Assembly: GCA_030248065.1 (NCBI GenBank)
Contig: JASAMV010009006.1
Span: 1-64,000, forward strand
DNA length: 64,000 bases
Direction: 5' to 3'
DNA from: Rhynchonema sp. JSB1_4
Lineage: Eukaryota; Nematoda; Chromadorea; Monhysterida; Xyalidae
The notes below the pieces were generated by a model. That model did not search any database and was not told the origin of the DNA. It was given only the letters and a program-made list of their open reading frames with translations. Made by a program: the position numbers and the translations under genes. Below, piece after piece: positions 23,601 through 34,540 of the stretch; within the stretch, counting starts at the first letter, position 1, and each line of letters begins with the position of its first letter.

Positions 23601-24708
23601 GTTAGTGAACATCAACCTCAAACTGGTCGGAGACCATGGAATCTGCACAATACTACCGGGTGTCACCACACAAGTTCGGTCTGAGGCGAAAATTTTTCAA
23701 TTTTTGAAAAATATGTTGTATCGATTTCATTTATCCTGAAACGTCGTTTGCAACACTTTTTCCAATAAAAAAATTTTTCGTCAAAAAAAAAATCAAAAAA
23801 AAAATTTTTTTTTTAAAAAAAAAAAGCTCGTTAATAAAAAAATTTTTTTTTTCAACCCTGGTTTATACATTTGTTTCATACATGCACTCTTTTTTACCAA
23901 CTGGGATTAGCAGTTGCCTCAATTGCACGCAGTATGTGCGCGGCGGGTGGTGACGCAAACACATGACCAGCCACCGCGGCCGTCAACAGACCGCGACCGA
24001 CGTAACCGGCGAACACCGGCTCGTGACCAGAACCGCCACCTGCATTTGAAAACGTTTGACATTGATTGTATTTTCGCTTGAAAATTTGATGGACCCCACG
24101 AAGATTTGAATTGTAATGTTGTCACAAGGTACTGATTCTTTGGTTCTTTGTTGAAGGTCAGTTGCTTCAACCAGGGCAGTTATGTTGCCGCACGTGCGCG
24201 CGTTGCGAAAAACCGAGGAAAACTTACAGTGCGCTCCTTTTGCAACCTACCGAACCGGACGCATGTAAACCAGACGCATAAACAAACCAGCAATTAGCGC
24301 CACCCTGCCCGATGACGCATGTTGAGCGATGTCAGCACGAATCACAACTCGATGGCACGCCTGTAATCATATGGATTGTTTTCTGCTGTCAGCAGGTGAG
24401 ATTCTGGGGCCCGATCAACTCTGGTGACCGTCAAAAATGGGCCCGGCCACTACATTTGTTCACTCACACTACGACATATCAGTGCTCTCTGTGTCAATAT
24501 GCTCCTCAAATGACACCCCGTCAGACGACGACATTGGTGACAGAAAATACAGAAGCTTTTGAAAAAAGAGAAACGAGAGAGACCCAGTCCGATTCCCAAC
24601 CTCCAATATTTTCACATCGGGGTTCGTGAGTACGAGTCCTCTGAGTGAATCATCCACTGCATCGTTTGGCTCGTTGATGATTTTCTTGGTGGGAATCTCG
24701 AACTGCAT
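17626..24708 (-). CDS. Dihydroxyacetone kinase / triokinase-FMN cyclase (DhaK-DhaL), complete
   Basis: Exons: 24708-24601, 24360-24288, 24039-23902, 22773-22688, 22561-22454, 22376-22298, 21801-21580, 21319-21230, 20930-20802, 20141-20007, 19512-19375, 18901-18792, 18471-18334, 18117-18037 and 17793-17626. They give 600 aa, close to the usual eukaryotic size. The enzyme phosphorylates dihydroxyacetone (and glyceraldehyde) with ATP. DhaK: GGGSGHEP (about 61-68), NYTGDRLNFGLA, GDD, and GLGVHGEPG carrying the substrate-binding His, then INNLGG. DhaL: AAGDGDCGST (Mg-ATP aspartates), GGTSGA, KADPGDRT, AAGRASYV and a QPDAGA end. The 21580 boundary could instead be 21592, and the 23902 donor (GTTGGT) was chosen on phase. 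A hAT-like element occupies the 22774-23901 intron and a 5S-like relic the 20142-20801 intron. A CAG acceptor 24 bases before the ATG suggests a 5' UTR intron or trans-splice site. Confidence 0.93.
20311..20440 (+). repeat. 5S rRNA-like relic
   Basis: CCATATGTACCACGTTTG, then CCCGTCCGATCTGGCAGG, CTAAGCAGTGTTTGGC and CTGGTTAGTTCTGGGATC, follow the order of a eukaryotic 5S rRNA, including the pol III internal promoter boxes. The 3' third is diverged and I cannot close the outer helix. It sits in an intron of the dihydroxyacetone kinase gene on the opposite strand. It is probably a 5S pseudogene or the head of a 5S-derived SINE. Confidence 0.6.
23127..23868. mobile_element. Non-autonomous hAT-like element 1 with 8-bp duplication
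   Basis: Element 23135-23860 (726 bp) begins CAGGGTTG and ends CAACCCTG. It is flanked by a perfect 8-bp direct duplication GTTTATAC at 23127-23134 and 23861-23868. Subterminal regions are long A/T runs (AAAAAATTTTTT). The interior matches element 2 at 42199-42900 in the opposite orientation. The CAGGG ends with an 8-bp duplication are the hallmark of hAT transposons. No transposase is present. It lies within an intron of the dihydroxyacetone kinase gene. Confidence 0.92.
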
Positions 24709-26775
24709 TTTGGGCGGAGTTGCCCTCTGAACAGGAACAAAGGATAAAGCGAACCCGTAAACAGCAAACGGTAGAAAATAAGACTCTTCCGAGTCCAGCG
24801 CTTATCTATCAACGATATTATTGGATCTGATGCTGAGACAAAAGCAGACATTATCGTAAAAACCTAATCGTAAAAAATAACCTTCGCGAAAACAGCGATA
24901 ACGTGATACCGTACAGTCCAACTCGTAAACAAAACTGCCAACTCAGTTCTTCAAAGACAAGGGAATAGAGAACGATATTGATACCAGTTGCTGTTTGAAG
25001 CAGCTTTCAAGTCATTTGGGTGGTCCAATGAGTGTTTTTGGACAAAAACCGGGGGTGCGAAAAATTCTGAGTCAAAACTCACAAAAACCACGGCGGAGAG
25101 AATGCACCCGGCCACTTCACACATTGGTGTGAAAACGTAGCGAACAACCACAATACGGATATCACAAACGCCTGCACTTTGCAGTTTGCACGTGTAACAC
25201 TCATCGTAAAACATCATTTGGCACCACCTGCCCTATTCTGATGGGCCTAACGTGCTGTGACTCGTGTGCACTGGCCCTATGCGAAAACTTTTGGTATCCT
25301 CCTTTTGTTATGTCTGCGCATCTTGCACCATTATTGTGTCTGGGGCTTGATGAATTAAGCATTCAGGACGCACGTGCGTGTTGTGCGCCACCTTATACTG
25401 AAAGCAGCAAACTGCATTTGATCCACGGACACAAATTTGGCAGGTGTCATCCATGAAGGGGAAGGTCTCAATTACCATTAGCATTGGCTTCCATCAGCAT
25501 AAGTGATACAATGACGGGAATGCACGCACAATTCGAAATCGTTTTTGCATGAAAATAACTTTGTACGTCCAGGAATCGAACCCAGGCTCGATACAACATC
25601 GTGCACCGCCATAAAACAAACCTGCAATATATACATGCACATTTGACAAACAATCTGCCAAATGTTCGACGAATGATGTTTTTGTTTATTTGTGAAATCA
25701 AGCGCTAAAATGGCGTGTGTGCCGTTGAATGTCACAAACACACACAAACAGGAGTATTTGCATAAGCCGATTGTCTTGTGGACGTGGTTTGATGTCATGA
25801 TTGAGTTTTGGGTATTGTGTACCGATTTACCACGAAAAGTGTTAATTTTCGTCTACTAGTAATTTTAATAACAAACAGGAGTGCTAATAATTTTAATACG
25901 CTTTCCCTGAAAAATATATTTTCATTGAAAAAATATGAAAAAACCGTTTTTCATTTGCAACTATGTATGTACGTATACCACACGCCATACCCGCGCGCCC
26001 ATTTGCGGGCAGTATGATGCATTTACTGAAAAATCGCCAAAAAACATTCCTGAAGATGAATATTATTTTATGAGACTTTAATTCCGACACTCAAGAAATC
26101 AGTCCAAAAACACAAAATATGCACAAAACACATCACTTTTCAACGTTCGCACGAACTCCCAAAAAATGAGTGTTGAAAAAGTTTTGGTAGCTCGTATCTT
26201 AATTAATTCGTGGTTTCTGTATCAGGGCCCGTTAGTAGTTTGTTTCTGTTCGGGTGCTTCGGTTGGCAGTACTTCGCTTTCATCTGAATCTGAAATGAGA
26301 GCATTGCGCCATTGAAATTAATTCTCGACTTCATCATGAAGTGAACTTTTGCACTAGTTGTTTTGGCTGTCGCTAAATGGCAGAGCGCGTCAGCTGCTGC
26401 ATTCTTTGCGCCACACAGATCAGGCAAAATCAGTACCGAAATACGTTGTTGTGATTGAAACAGAAAGTGCACCACTCCAAGTAAGGCACCACCGATGACT
26501 TCCGTTCCATCAGGGTCTCCTGCCAGGATCCCCGGCGCTGTTTGCTACAATTTATGCATGTGCGGGGATCTTCACTTTCAAATCAGAGCTCTCGTAGTGT
26601 TCACCATCATCCGATGCATTTGGCAAATACTTTTACAGATTCCACGTGACGGCCATGAGAACGGAAATAGTTCCGCAGAAGTTGGATTAAGCCCCTCGAA
26701 ATAAGCACCCGTGGCTTGCTCTCCGAATAAGCCCTAGTGGCTTATTTGGGATAATTTTTTTTTAATTTCAATGTC
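24709..26775. other. Between the dihydroxyacetone kinase and lectin genes
   Basis: No complete gene is recognised. Minus-strand reading at about 26543-26355 (GDPDGTEVIGGALLG, then ILPDLCGAKNAA), with a following acceptor at 26292 and an acidic tail to a stop near 26228, looks exon-like. I could not identify a family or a first exon. 25561-25620 (minus) carries a tRNA-like T-arm (GGTTCGATTCC) without an acceptor stem. Confidence 0.3.
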
Positions 26776-29700
26776 TTAAAACAGACGCGTGTCGCAAAAA
26801 AGCCCCCAATGCTCGTGTAGAGTGTGTATAGGCCTGGTGCAACTCTGAAACATTTTGATGCCAAAAGACCCAATCGGCTCACCAAGATCATCGTCCTCAC
26901 TGTGCTCTTCCTGTTTCCCCTCCTGCTCCTCCGCATCATCGGCATCAATGACCCGATCTTCCATCCTCTTCCTCCACACACAATACGTGAGCATGCCGAC
27001 GACGAGCAGCACACACACGACCACACCGAACACGATGCCGTGTATTGGCGAGGGGTGGCCTTTGTCGTCCTTCTCTGCAAAACAGCACACTCAGTTGGCA
27101 TGCTGGACCACTTTTCTCGACGTTTACTATCAGAAGAAACGTATTCGGGCTCGAATGTGCGCGGACGGGCCGAATATGAATCCATGTGGGGCTTTAGCCA
27201 ATTTCCCGGACTTGTCCAAATGTTCGCCATTCGCTTCGTGTTCTCCCAAAGCCATGGCCAACATCAAGCTACAGCCGGCAAGGCAGCCACACCAAAGCAG
27301 TTTTGGGCGCGATGCCACATACACATTAACATTAGGCTGCTTTCTCAATATGCGCATTGATGGATTACAGACCATGAATACAAAGCTACAACTACATACA
27401 GTAGATGGTTGTGTCAACACGAACACGCACTTTTGCACGGATAGAAGCACGATCGGTATTCGATCGACGGCGGACATGCTTTACCGCCGTGAAGTGGTTG
27501 TCGTTTGATGGCTGTGGTGCGCGGCTGGCGGCCGTTTGGACCACAGTTCGAACAGTCGCCCCACGGATTCCATTCGAATGCGCAATCGACGGCTGATGAA
27601 AGTTAGGAAATGACGTGCATGCGGTTGTGATATCCAGGCTTGGGTTTGACCGTGACCTGGGCCCACGCGACCGAAAGTTGCCCCACTAGCAACCTTAATA
27701 ACACAACCGAGGTACTAAAAAGGAGCATTTCGGAAATGGTAGCCACAAGTTTTATAAGCAAGTCCTTTATTCAGTACACGCTTGAGTGTGCTGCTTTGCC
27801 AACGACACTTACTGTCAGCGCACAGCATACAAACATTTGTGTTGTGGAAGTATGACTTTGAGGAAAAATCCCATTGGTCGATATCAAACTTCGTGATCGG
27901 ATGTGATCGGATCGGATGTGACTCGGTAGTCACATCACATCATTGTGATCGGACGAGGTAGTCAGATCATATCAACGTGACAAGATAGTCACATCCGATC
28001 ACATTGACATGATGTGACTACCGAGTCAGATCCGATCACATCCGATCACCAAGTTCGATATCGATCATTGTAAAGCTGTGTGTCGTCAAGTTTTGAGGTG
28101 TCTATAGGTGTCGGGTCCCGGGTGCCCCTGACAATGCCCGTTGTGACTCACGACATGGACGAGGCGTGCACACGGTCGTCTCCCTGAGTGGACACGCGGC
28201 ACCCAGCCACTCAGCAGGCACCGTGATGTTTGGCGAACGTGAATGCTTGCCGTTGCCGCACGTCACCGAACACGCACTCCACGGCAACCAGCTGAACACA
28301 CAGTCGATCGCTGCAAGCATGGTCATATCTGTGAAAGCGCATTATACTGTAGCCGGGAAAGCGGTGCAATGTGGCCCGAAAGCTCAACCGCCACCAGCGG
28401 TAACAGCGCCACCGCCACCTGGGATCGGTTGCGCTTTCCAGAATTTGGGCCAATATGAAGGGATGTGAATGTTTATAGGTTTACTTGGAAATATCGAATC
28501 AAAACACTAGCACGTTTGAGACCCACCAATCGCCGGGAATTCGCACGCAAACGTTTGTCCAACGTATCCTATCTGAGATAAACCGCAAGCGTCCGGTATC
28601 AGCCCGCCATTCGTTCGACCACCTAGCCAGTACGTGCAGTTCTTCTCGTTGCTGACGTCATCGTTAATCGTCCGATTAAATTTCTTGTGACGTAAAGACG
28701 GGTCGACGGGTTCACCGGTGCCCACCCACACCCAGTTGTTGTCGGCAACCCGGTGCGCGCCGAACAGCGTCCCGTCAACAGCGGTGCTGTTCGCGTGCTG
28801 AACACAACAAATCAACGACGTGCGATTAATGTGGGCGTGATTCATTTTACACGAATACTCTCAAAGAGCCTCTTCCGGTCATTTTTAAAAGCACAAGGCA
28901 CTCTAAATCAAGGTATCACGTTCGAAAATTCGTTTCTGAGCTTTAGGCTTATTCTAGTGCAGTTTGCGGTGCAATATCGCGAAATTTGAGAATTTAGAGA
29001 ACCTTTAAATGAAGACCGGGATTGAATTCTCAATCGAGTTTGCCCCGAGTATACCATGTTTAACAACGATTTATCTTCCACCACCCCTCATAAAGGTTGC
29101 TTCTTTTCATAATCAAGGTGTTGGGGGCCGCATCATTTGTTCATGTCTGGTTTAACCATCTGCTCACCCAGTGCACAAAGTACTCATCGTTTCTGGAGTT
29201 GATCGTCGCCAGGTGACCACCATTGAAACCGATCGGTGGTTTGCTCACACACGTTTCCTCTCCGCCCAGCCAAGTTTGGTAAGTGGGAAATCTCACGTAG
29301 CAGATGTTGCCTGGAATGTAAAGTTGAGGACAGAATTACTGGAATGGCCGAAAAAATTACCAAATTTCATCACATCACATTTCCAGTTTGACTACATACG
29401 ACTACGGCAGAAGGAATGTTAGCTTGGACTGCGTTTTCCTTTGTTGGAGCATTGACTATCGAACAAGTTGTCATCGTGCAATACAACCAATCAGCAAAGT
29501 TTACGGAGGCAGAAGTTTGTGCTCCACAAGTCCAAATGCAACCAGAAATATAAAAATATAGCGCAAAGTTCCGTCAAAGCGAGAATATCCAAATTTTAAT
29601 TTTCCCAGTCTTAGTTCAACCGTGGTTGTATGCAGTCATTGACTTCAAACACATCATGCGAGTCTTTATTTTTTGCATAGCTAACGTTTGTCGTTCCAAT

Positions 29701-29839
29701 AATGAAGGTCGGCTATAAAAACGTCGGTACATGCCGCACGGTAACAGCTTTCGTTCAAATGTCGCAGAACCGCGGTCACATCGGATCCGCACTCAGCAAC
29801 AAACAGTAAAAAGTACGGCAAACTAGATAATGCAATCAT
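26776..29839 (-). CDS. C-type lectin + thrombospondin type 1 + transmembrane protein
   Basis: Exons: about 29839-29740, then 29310-29168, 28797-28527, 28310-28152 and 27074-26776. They total 972 nt, giving 323 aa in consistent phase. The domain order is a signal peptide (MIALSSLPYFLLFVAE), a C-type lectin-like fold split over two exons (CYVRF, GFNGGHLATINSRNDE, WVWVGTGE, NCTYW, FACEFP), one TSP1 repeat (WLPWSACSVTCGNG... CTPRPC), a single membrane span (GIVFGVVVCVLLVVGMLTY) and a basic stop-transfer WRKR. An acidic cytoplasmic tail (DADDAEEQEGKQEEHSEDDD) follows. This is a type I surface protein, likely an adhesion or recognition receptor (inference). The first exon's donor is the least certain boundary (29740 or 29731). 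Its start lies 140 bp from that of the divergent gene at 29980. Confidence 0.85.
27877..28064. repeat. Near-perfect 188-bp palindrome of GATCGGATGTGATC units
   Basis: The outer arms read TCGATATCAAACTTCGTGATC and its inverse. Inside are repeated GATCGGATGTGA/TCACATCCGATC blocks. Single diverged arms occur at 22155-22195 and 20700-20850, both with ATCACCAAGTTTGA-like ends. It is in an intron of the lectin gene and could be a tiny MITE. Confidence 0.75.
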
Positions 29840-29979
29840 GACGGGCCTTTTTATTGGTTACGTAATATTCAAAAAATTGGAAACTCTGCAGGAAGATTAG
29901 AAAATGATTCGAAAGTTCACATTTCCAGTTGATACCAAAGATTCAATTTCCTGATGAGATTTACCATCGGGTTACCATC
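29840..29979. promoter_or_regulatory. Divergent intergenic region, likely shared promoter
   Basis: Only 140 bp separate the two ATGs of oppositely oriented genes that both encode signal peptides. Any promoters must lie here or inside the first exons. No TATA box or binding site is clear, so the assignment is positional only. Confidence 0.4.
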
Positions 29980-31006
29980 ATGTCCCAAGTCTGTGTGTTC
30001 ACATTGTTGCTGCTGGCGTTGAGTTCGACGTACGCGCGACCGGGCGGTGGTTTGTCGAAAAAGCGACGACCAGAGTGAGTGTCTTTTCTCATAATTCGTT
30101 ACTGTTGTTCGGCATTTTCTCCGGCACATGGAGTTCTGTCGACCAATATTGTTTCTGCATTGGTGCTGCTTAGACAAGTTGCTGATGGATATCTGAATGA
30201 ATTCTCCTTGGGAACGTTGGTTTTGAAGTTATGTGCGCACCTCGGCCCGATATTTACTATTTGTTGGACATGCGATGCCCACAAAGCCCAACTTCTCTAC
30301 AGTCATTAAGACGGAAGCGAGCGTGAAATAGAGCATCGGGCGAAGCCCAGTAAAATTAAGCTCGGTAAAACTTCAGGCGCAAGCCCACCACTACAGGCGA
30401 GCAGCAGGAGCAACCTCAATCACGTCACGAGATGTGGAAGAGTGAAGCTGCCAAGACACGGTTCCACACATTCAAGGACGCTGAACGTGAACGACTTTTG
30501 GCACACCAGAGAAAACAGGACGAAATGACCGAGCTGGTTCAGGTAATGCACGGTGTCAGTAAATTTCATCAGTCAAACTTGTCAGTTAAGTGTTTCGCTC
30601 CCAGATGGACGCCAGATGGGAAAGCAAATGGGATGCGTGGGAGGCGTCGTTCGTGAATGCGCTCACAGCACGTTGCAATGGTGATCTGACGCAGGAAGAT
30701 TTCGAAGATCTCGTGGACAATCTATTCGAGAAGCTCGGTTTGGAACATTGCAACTCTTCCGTTTTCTACTTGCTGCCCCCGCCCCCGAGCAAGATTTGGT
30801 GGTTGATTTGAGAAATTGTCTTGATAGCCCTCGAGTTGAATTGCTCAACCTTCTCCAGCATATTAATTTTATGAAGTAAAAATGTTTGCTTAACGGTCTT
30901 TTTCAAAACTTTTTCTCTTTCAGTACAATGGGTCGTACGAAAGGTGCAATTAGATCAAATGATCGAACAATTATCTGTCGAAATAATTGCCATTACCCAA
31001 CCATGA
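29980..31006 (+). CDS. Small secreted protein of unknown family
   Basis: Exons: 29980-30074, 30377-30542, 30605-30737 and 30924-31006. They give 158 aa with all phases agreeing. A signal peptide (VFTLLLLALSSTYA) is followed by a basic stretch LSKKRRPERK and a Gln/Glu-rich spacer. The rest is charged and helical (AERERLLAHQRKQDEMTELVQ-type heptads, WESKWDAWEASF, DLTQEDFEDLVDNLFEKL). The C-terminus is VQWVVRKVQLDQMIEQLSVE and a short tail. Two Trp-rich helices and a possible KKRR processing site are visible. I do not recognise the family. Reading straight through exon 3 gives a poorer Pro-rich end, so the spliced model is preferred. Confidence 0.7.
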
Positions 31007-31417
31007 AATGAAGATAAAAAATGATTCTTTTGCAACGCAATATTATTTGCAATGTTTAAAAACAAAGAGAGCGGTACTTGTGTCCACATTCGGCGAGAGA
31101 ATCATACTGTAGTTTGTTCTTTGTTTATTGCCAGTCTCATAGACAAACCATACATATTCACATGAACTTGCTTTTCTCATTATTTTGCGGTTGAGTTTGT
31201 AGGCTAACAAGACGACTAAATTTACGTAACCCTTGCACAGCAGCGCTATCCAATGCAGCTTTAGAAATTGAGTTCATGGAAGACTACCTGATTGATATGT
31301 CGCACACGCAAATTTAGTCCTGCGTTGCAATCACAGAAGGAATCAAAAGTGCACAGTTCATGACCAATAAGTTAATGCAGCCCAAACTTGCTTTAATACA
31401 AGATTACCTAACAAACA
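31007..31417. other. Convergent intergenic gap
   Basis: About 410 bp separates the 3' ends of two convergent genes. It holds their 3' untranslated sequence and nothing else I can name. Confidence 0.4.
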
Positions 31418-32657
31418 TCAGTCTTTCCTACATTCGTGTGCCAAATGTACTTCATCATTCAAGTGCATGACAGCATGAGCCAGAATCGGTTCCAACACTT
31501 CGAACATTTCCTGCAAGAAGTTTATCGTAAAGTTCTTTCTCGTAAAATCTTTGTCGGGTTCGTGAAAAGGATCACAAAGTGATTCCACAAGCCTTATGTT
31601 CACCTCAACAGCTTTGAGCTTGCCAGGCAAATTGACAATCAACGTTTTATTTCTGATGCCGGCACACGGACGTGACAGGGCGCCAAAGGGAGTGTATTTG
31701 AGCGAATGTTGGACCAGAGCAATTTCGAGACCGTTGGCTCGCCTTTCAATCACTGCTTTGGTGGCCTAAATAAATCTAGGGATTATTAATATCTATAAAA
31801 ACAATTAGATTCACAGAAAACGGATGCAGTCAACCTCAGGGGTCACATCTCTGGGTGCAAAGCCAGTGCCTCCGGTGGTTAACACGACGTCGGACAATTC
31901 AGACGCTCGAAGTAGGTATTCCTGTAAAAAAATAGGTTTTCCAGCCATGAATACGCAAAATCTTCGGAAGCTGTTGCTATAGTTTGAATTCAGAGTTTCC
32001 TGATTAACTTCCTGCGAGTGCGGCCGACTTGTGGTTGTATAACCCGCTGCAATCTCTTACTGGCATGCACTGTCATGCACATTTTTGCGCAGCAAGTGGT
32101 GTTTCAAACGAGCGGTAAGATCTGCTCGTGGTGCTTTTTGGAGGCCAATAGGCCAGAGGTGTTCGCACCGACCAGGCCTGGCACCTCGCCTGTCTGTGAA
32201 GACAGACCAACGGACAAAACTTTCTGTGTTACGTCATTCCTGCAGCAGTGCAGAACCCGATCGACGTAAGCCTAAATATGGACATGACCTAACAGAACAA
32301 CCAGGTGCCGAGGTGTTTCGTGAGCTTATGCGTGCCGAAACTCACACCAAAAGCGCAGACAACTGGAGACTAGCAAAATATTGCAATGCCAACTTTGATC
32401 GTTTCCAAATCATCAGGTATCAACGTTGTCGACGTCAATTCTCCGTCGTACCGGCGACTGCCGATGGCCAGCTCACACAATCGCGGCCCACTTTTGTCCT
32501 CCGCTTTGCCGGCCGAACATCGGTCACTCACTGGAAAGAGCGGTATTTTTCCCAGTTAATTTTCCCCCAAAAAGCCAAATAACCGTGTGGGATTGAAAAA
32601 CCGACCTGTTATGATGGCGAATCGAATTTTAACCAGTTTTTTCTGCCCGTTGTCCAT
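31418..32657 (-). CDS. Stand-alone MogA-type molybdopterin adenylyltransferase (gephyrin G domain)
   Basis: Exons: 32657-32606, 32530-32394, 31921-31835 and 31765-31418. They give 207 aa and a stop, in phase. The family adenylates molybdopterin so that molybdate can be inserted during molybdenum cofactor synthesis. Seen: the N-terminal strand [13 protein letters not shown] with [12 protein letters not shown]; the binding motif [19 protein letters not shown]; a [20 protein letters not shown] segment; [13 protein letters not shown]; and the closing helix [13 protein letters not shown]. The length equals a single MogA domain plus short ends. No MoeA/gephyrin E domain or linker follows before the stop, so it is a separate protein as in bacteria and some invertebrates, not the fused vertebrate-type gephyrin. 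Start Met begins [13 protein letters not shown]. Confidence 0.93.
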
Positions 32658-33034
32658 TTTAAGGCGCAGAAATAGAAGCAACGATTAATTCAAAATGGAT
32701 TCCTGAGTGGAACGAAACTTAAAAACTGACAAATACGAATCATCGATAAAAACATTGGTGAAAGCACCAGCCCAAGTTCTCCGCCTGAACAAGTCTGCAC
32801 GAACGGTGCGTTGCCACTTATTTACGGGGTTAGCTAGTTACCTTTTGTGTGTCAGGCAGTGTCTGTGCACCGTGCGGTACGCATTTTTGTCTGTGTACTT
32901 GAAGAGGAGTGTTTTTGAACATTTTTGATGACTTATGTGCAGTTGCTGCGTTCACGAATTTGCATCACCTCACATCAACCATGCACAAAACCAACTGCAC
33001 GGAAATGTTCTCGCATTTGGTGTACACCCAAAGC

Positions 33035-34540
33035 ACAAGTGTAGGAAATTTCTGCCATTAGTAATTTCCTAGTGAATTGTTTGCCCCATGTGCCAATACT
33101 TTGGGGATGACTTTGTGTGCGGCACGCCACTTTGTATCGCGCCTTATCTAATTGTTTTGGTGTTTTCTTTCCCCCGATTGGGGCTATTGTCTAATTGCTT
33201 GACATTTCCTTCCCCTCGATTGGGGCTTTTGTAAACATCCTGAACAGCACCAATATAAGCTTTGTCGTTTCTTGCATTCTTTAGTTGTACCGTTTGTGAC
33301 TTTGCTTTACCACTAACCATGACAATAAACTTACAAAACCTACAACGAGACGACTGTATGAATCCTAAACAACAGAAACAACAGAACAATTTTCTCTTCT
33401 TCATCTGGCATCCCCTGCGGGAGAGCCGTTCTCGTCATCAGGCCTTGGATTCATCGTTGACTCTCATCTTCAACTGTGCGCCCGCAACCAAAGGCTGTTG
33501 CTGCCAAAAGGCCCCACAAGAGGGCGCCCGGTGCAGTAAGTCCTCACGACAGGCAACCACGGTCGAAAGTCGCGGCAAACGTGATCCCGTACACCAGGAT
33601 AAGAGCAATTGGCCGGGGACAGGTCCCCACCGCGGCAACGGACAAGTCGGTCGATGTGCGTCACGTCGTCTCGCCATCCGCATCTTCACATCGGTCAACT
33701 CCTGGGGCTCGGACATTTCCCCAGTCAAACTCTGCCGTTCAAGGCGTCACAATTCGCAACTCCGTTCACCGATTCAAGGCGTCTCATCACTCATATCGAT
33801 TCAATCGCTCAATCCAATCCATCGCGCTCGGTTGGCCACATGAACAAATTCGGGTCTGCCGAAGAAGCAGCCGAATCAACAAGTCGCCGTGCAAGGCGCA
33901 TCAAGTCCCCAGCAGAGGGCAAAAGTCGCCGTGGAGGCGCAATTGGGTCGAAGCCCACAAAATTGGCCGAGAAAAAGCGAACTAGAATGTTGTGAATCAT
34001 GATTACATATGGTGGCCGATATGTTTTCTAGCAAATTCTAGGGAATTGTATTTGAGCCTTTGCGATTACATTTTTATTGAGCTTAGAAACCTCAAATGAG
34101 TATCTTTGAGTCGCGGTGGGAGTGTTGAAATTGTGCTTGAACTGTATTCTCGCTACTTTCTGCTAAGTAGGGAGTGTAGGAAATTTCTGCCATTAGTAAT
34201 TTCCTAGTGAATTGTTTGCCCCATGTGCCAATACTTTGGGGGTGACTTTGTGTGCGGCACGCCACTTTGTATCGCACCTTATCTAATTGTTTTGGTGTTT
34301 TCTTTCCCCCGATTGGGGCTATTGTCTAATTGCTTGACATTTCCTTCCCCTCGATTGGGGCTTTTGTAAACATCCTGAACAGCACCTATATAAGCTTTGT
34401 CGTTTCTTGCATTCTTTAGTTGTACCGTTTGTGACTTTGCTTTACCACTAACCCTGACAATAAACTTACAAAACCTGCAACGAGACGACTGTATGAATCC
34501 TAAGCAACAAACAACAGGACATTTTCTCTTCTTCAACAAG
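33035..34540. mobile_element. Miniature LTR retroelement (TRIM-like), complete
   Basis: The 5' LTR (33040-33403) and 3' LTR (34175-34535) are nearly identical and each runs TG...CA. A 5-bp duplication ACAAG flanks the element (33035-33039, 34536-34540). Two bases after the 5' LTR comes TGGCATCCCCTGCGGGAG, a plausible tRNA primer-binding site. GTAGGGAG precedes the 3' LTR as a short purine tract. Inside each LTR are a TATAAGC box, an AATAAAC poly(A)-type signal and repeated CGATTGGGGCT. The internal region is only 771 bp and encodes no gag or pol domain. The basic ORF at 33476-33985 (169 codons) is unrec­ognised. The element is therefore non-autonomous. Confidence 0.93.

Noticed and set aside
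26824..27508. Plus-strand ORFs of 178 and 217 codons
   Set aside because: They are antisense to the acidic-tail exon of the lectin gene; low-complexity Asp/Glu codons read backwards give Ser/Cys/Pro-rich open frames.
33476..33985. 169-codon ORF as a gag-like gene
   Set aside because: Basic but no capsid or zinc-knuckle motif, and the core is too short for an autonomous element.
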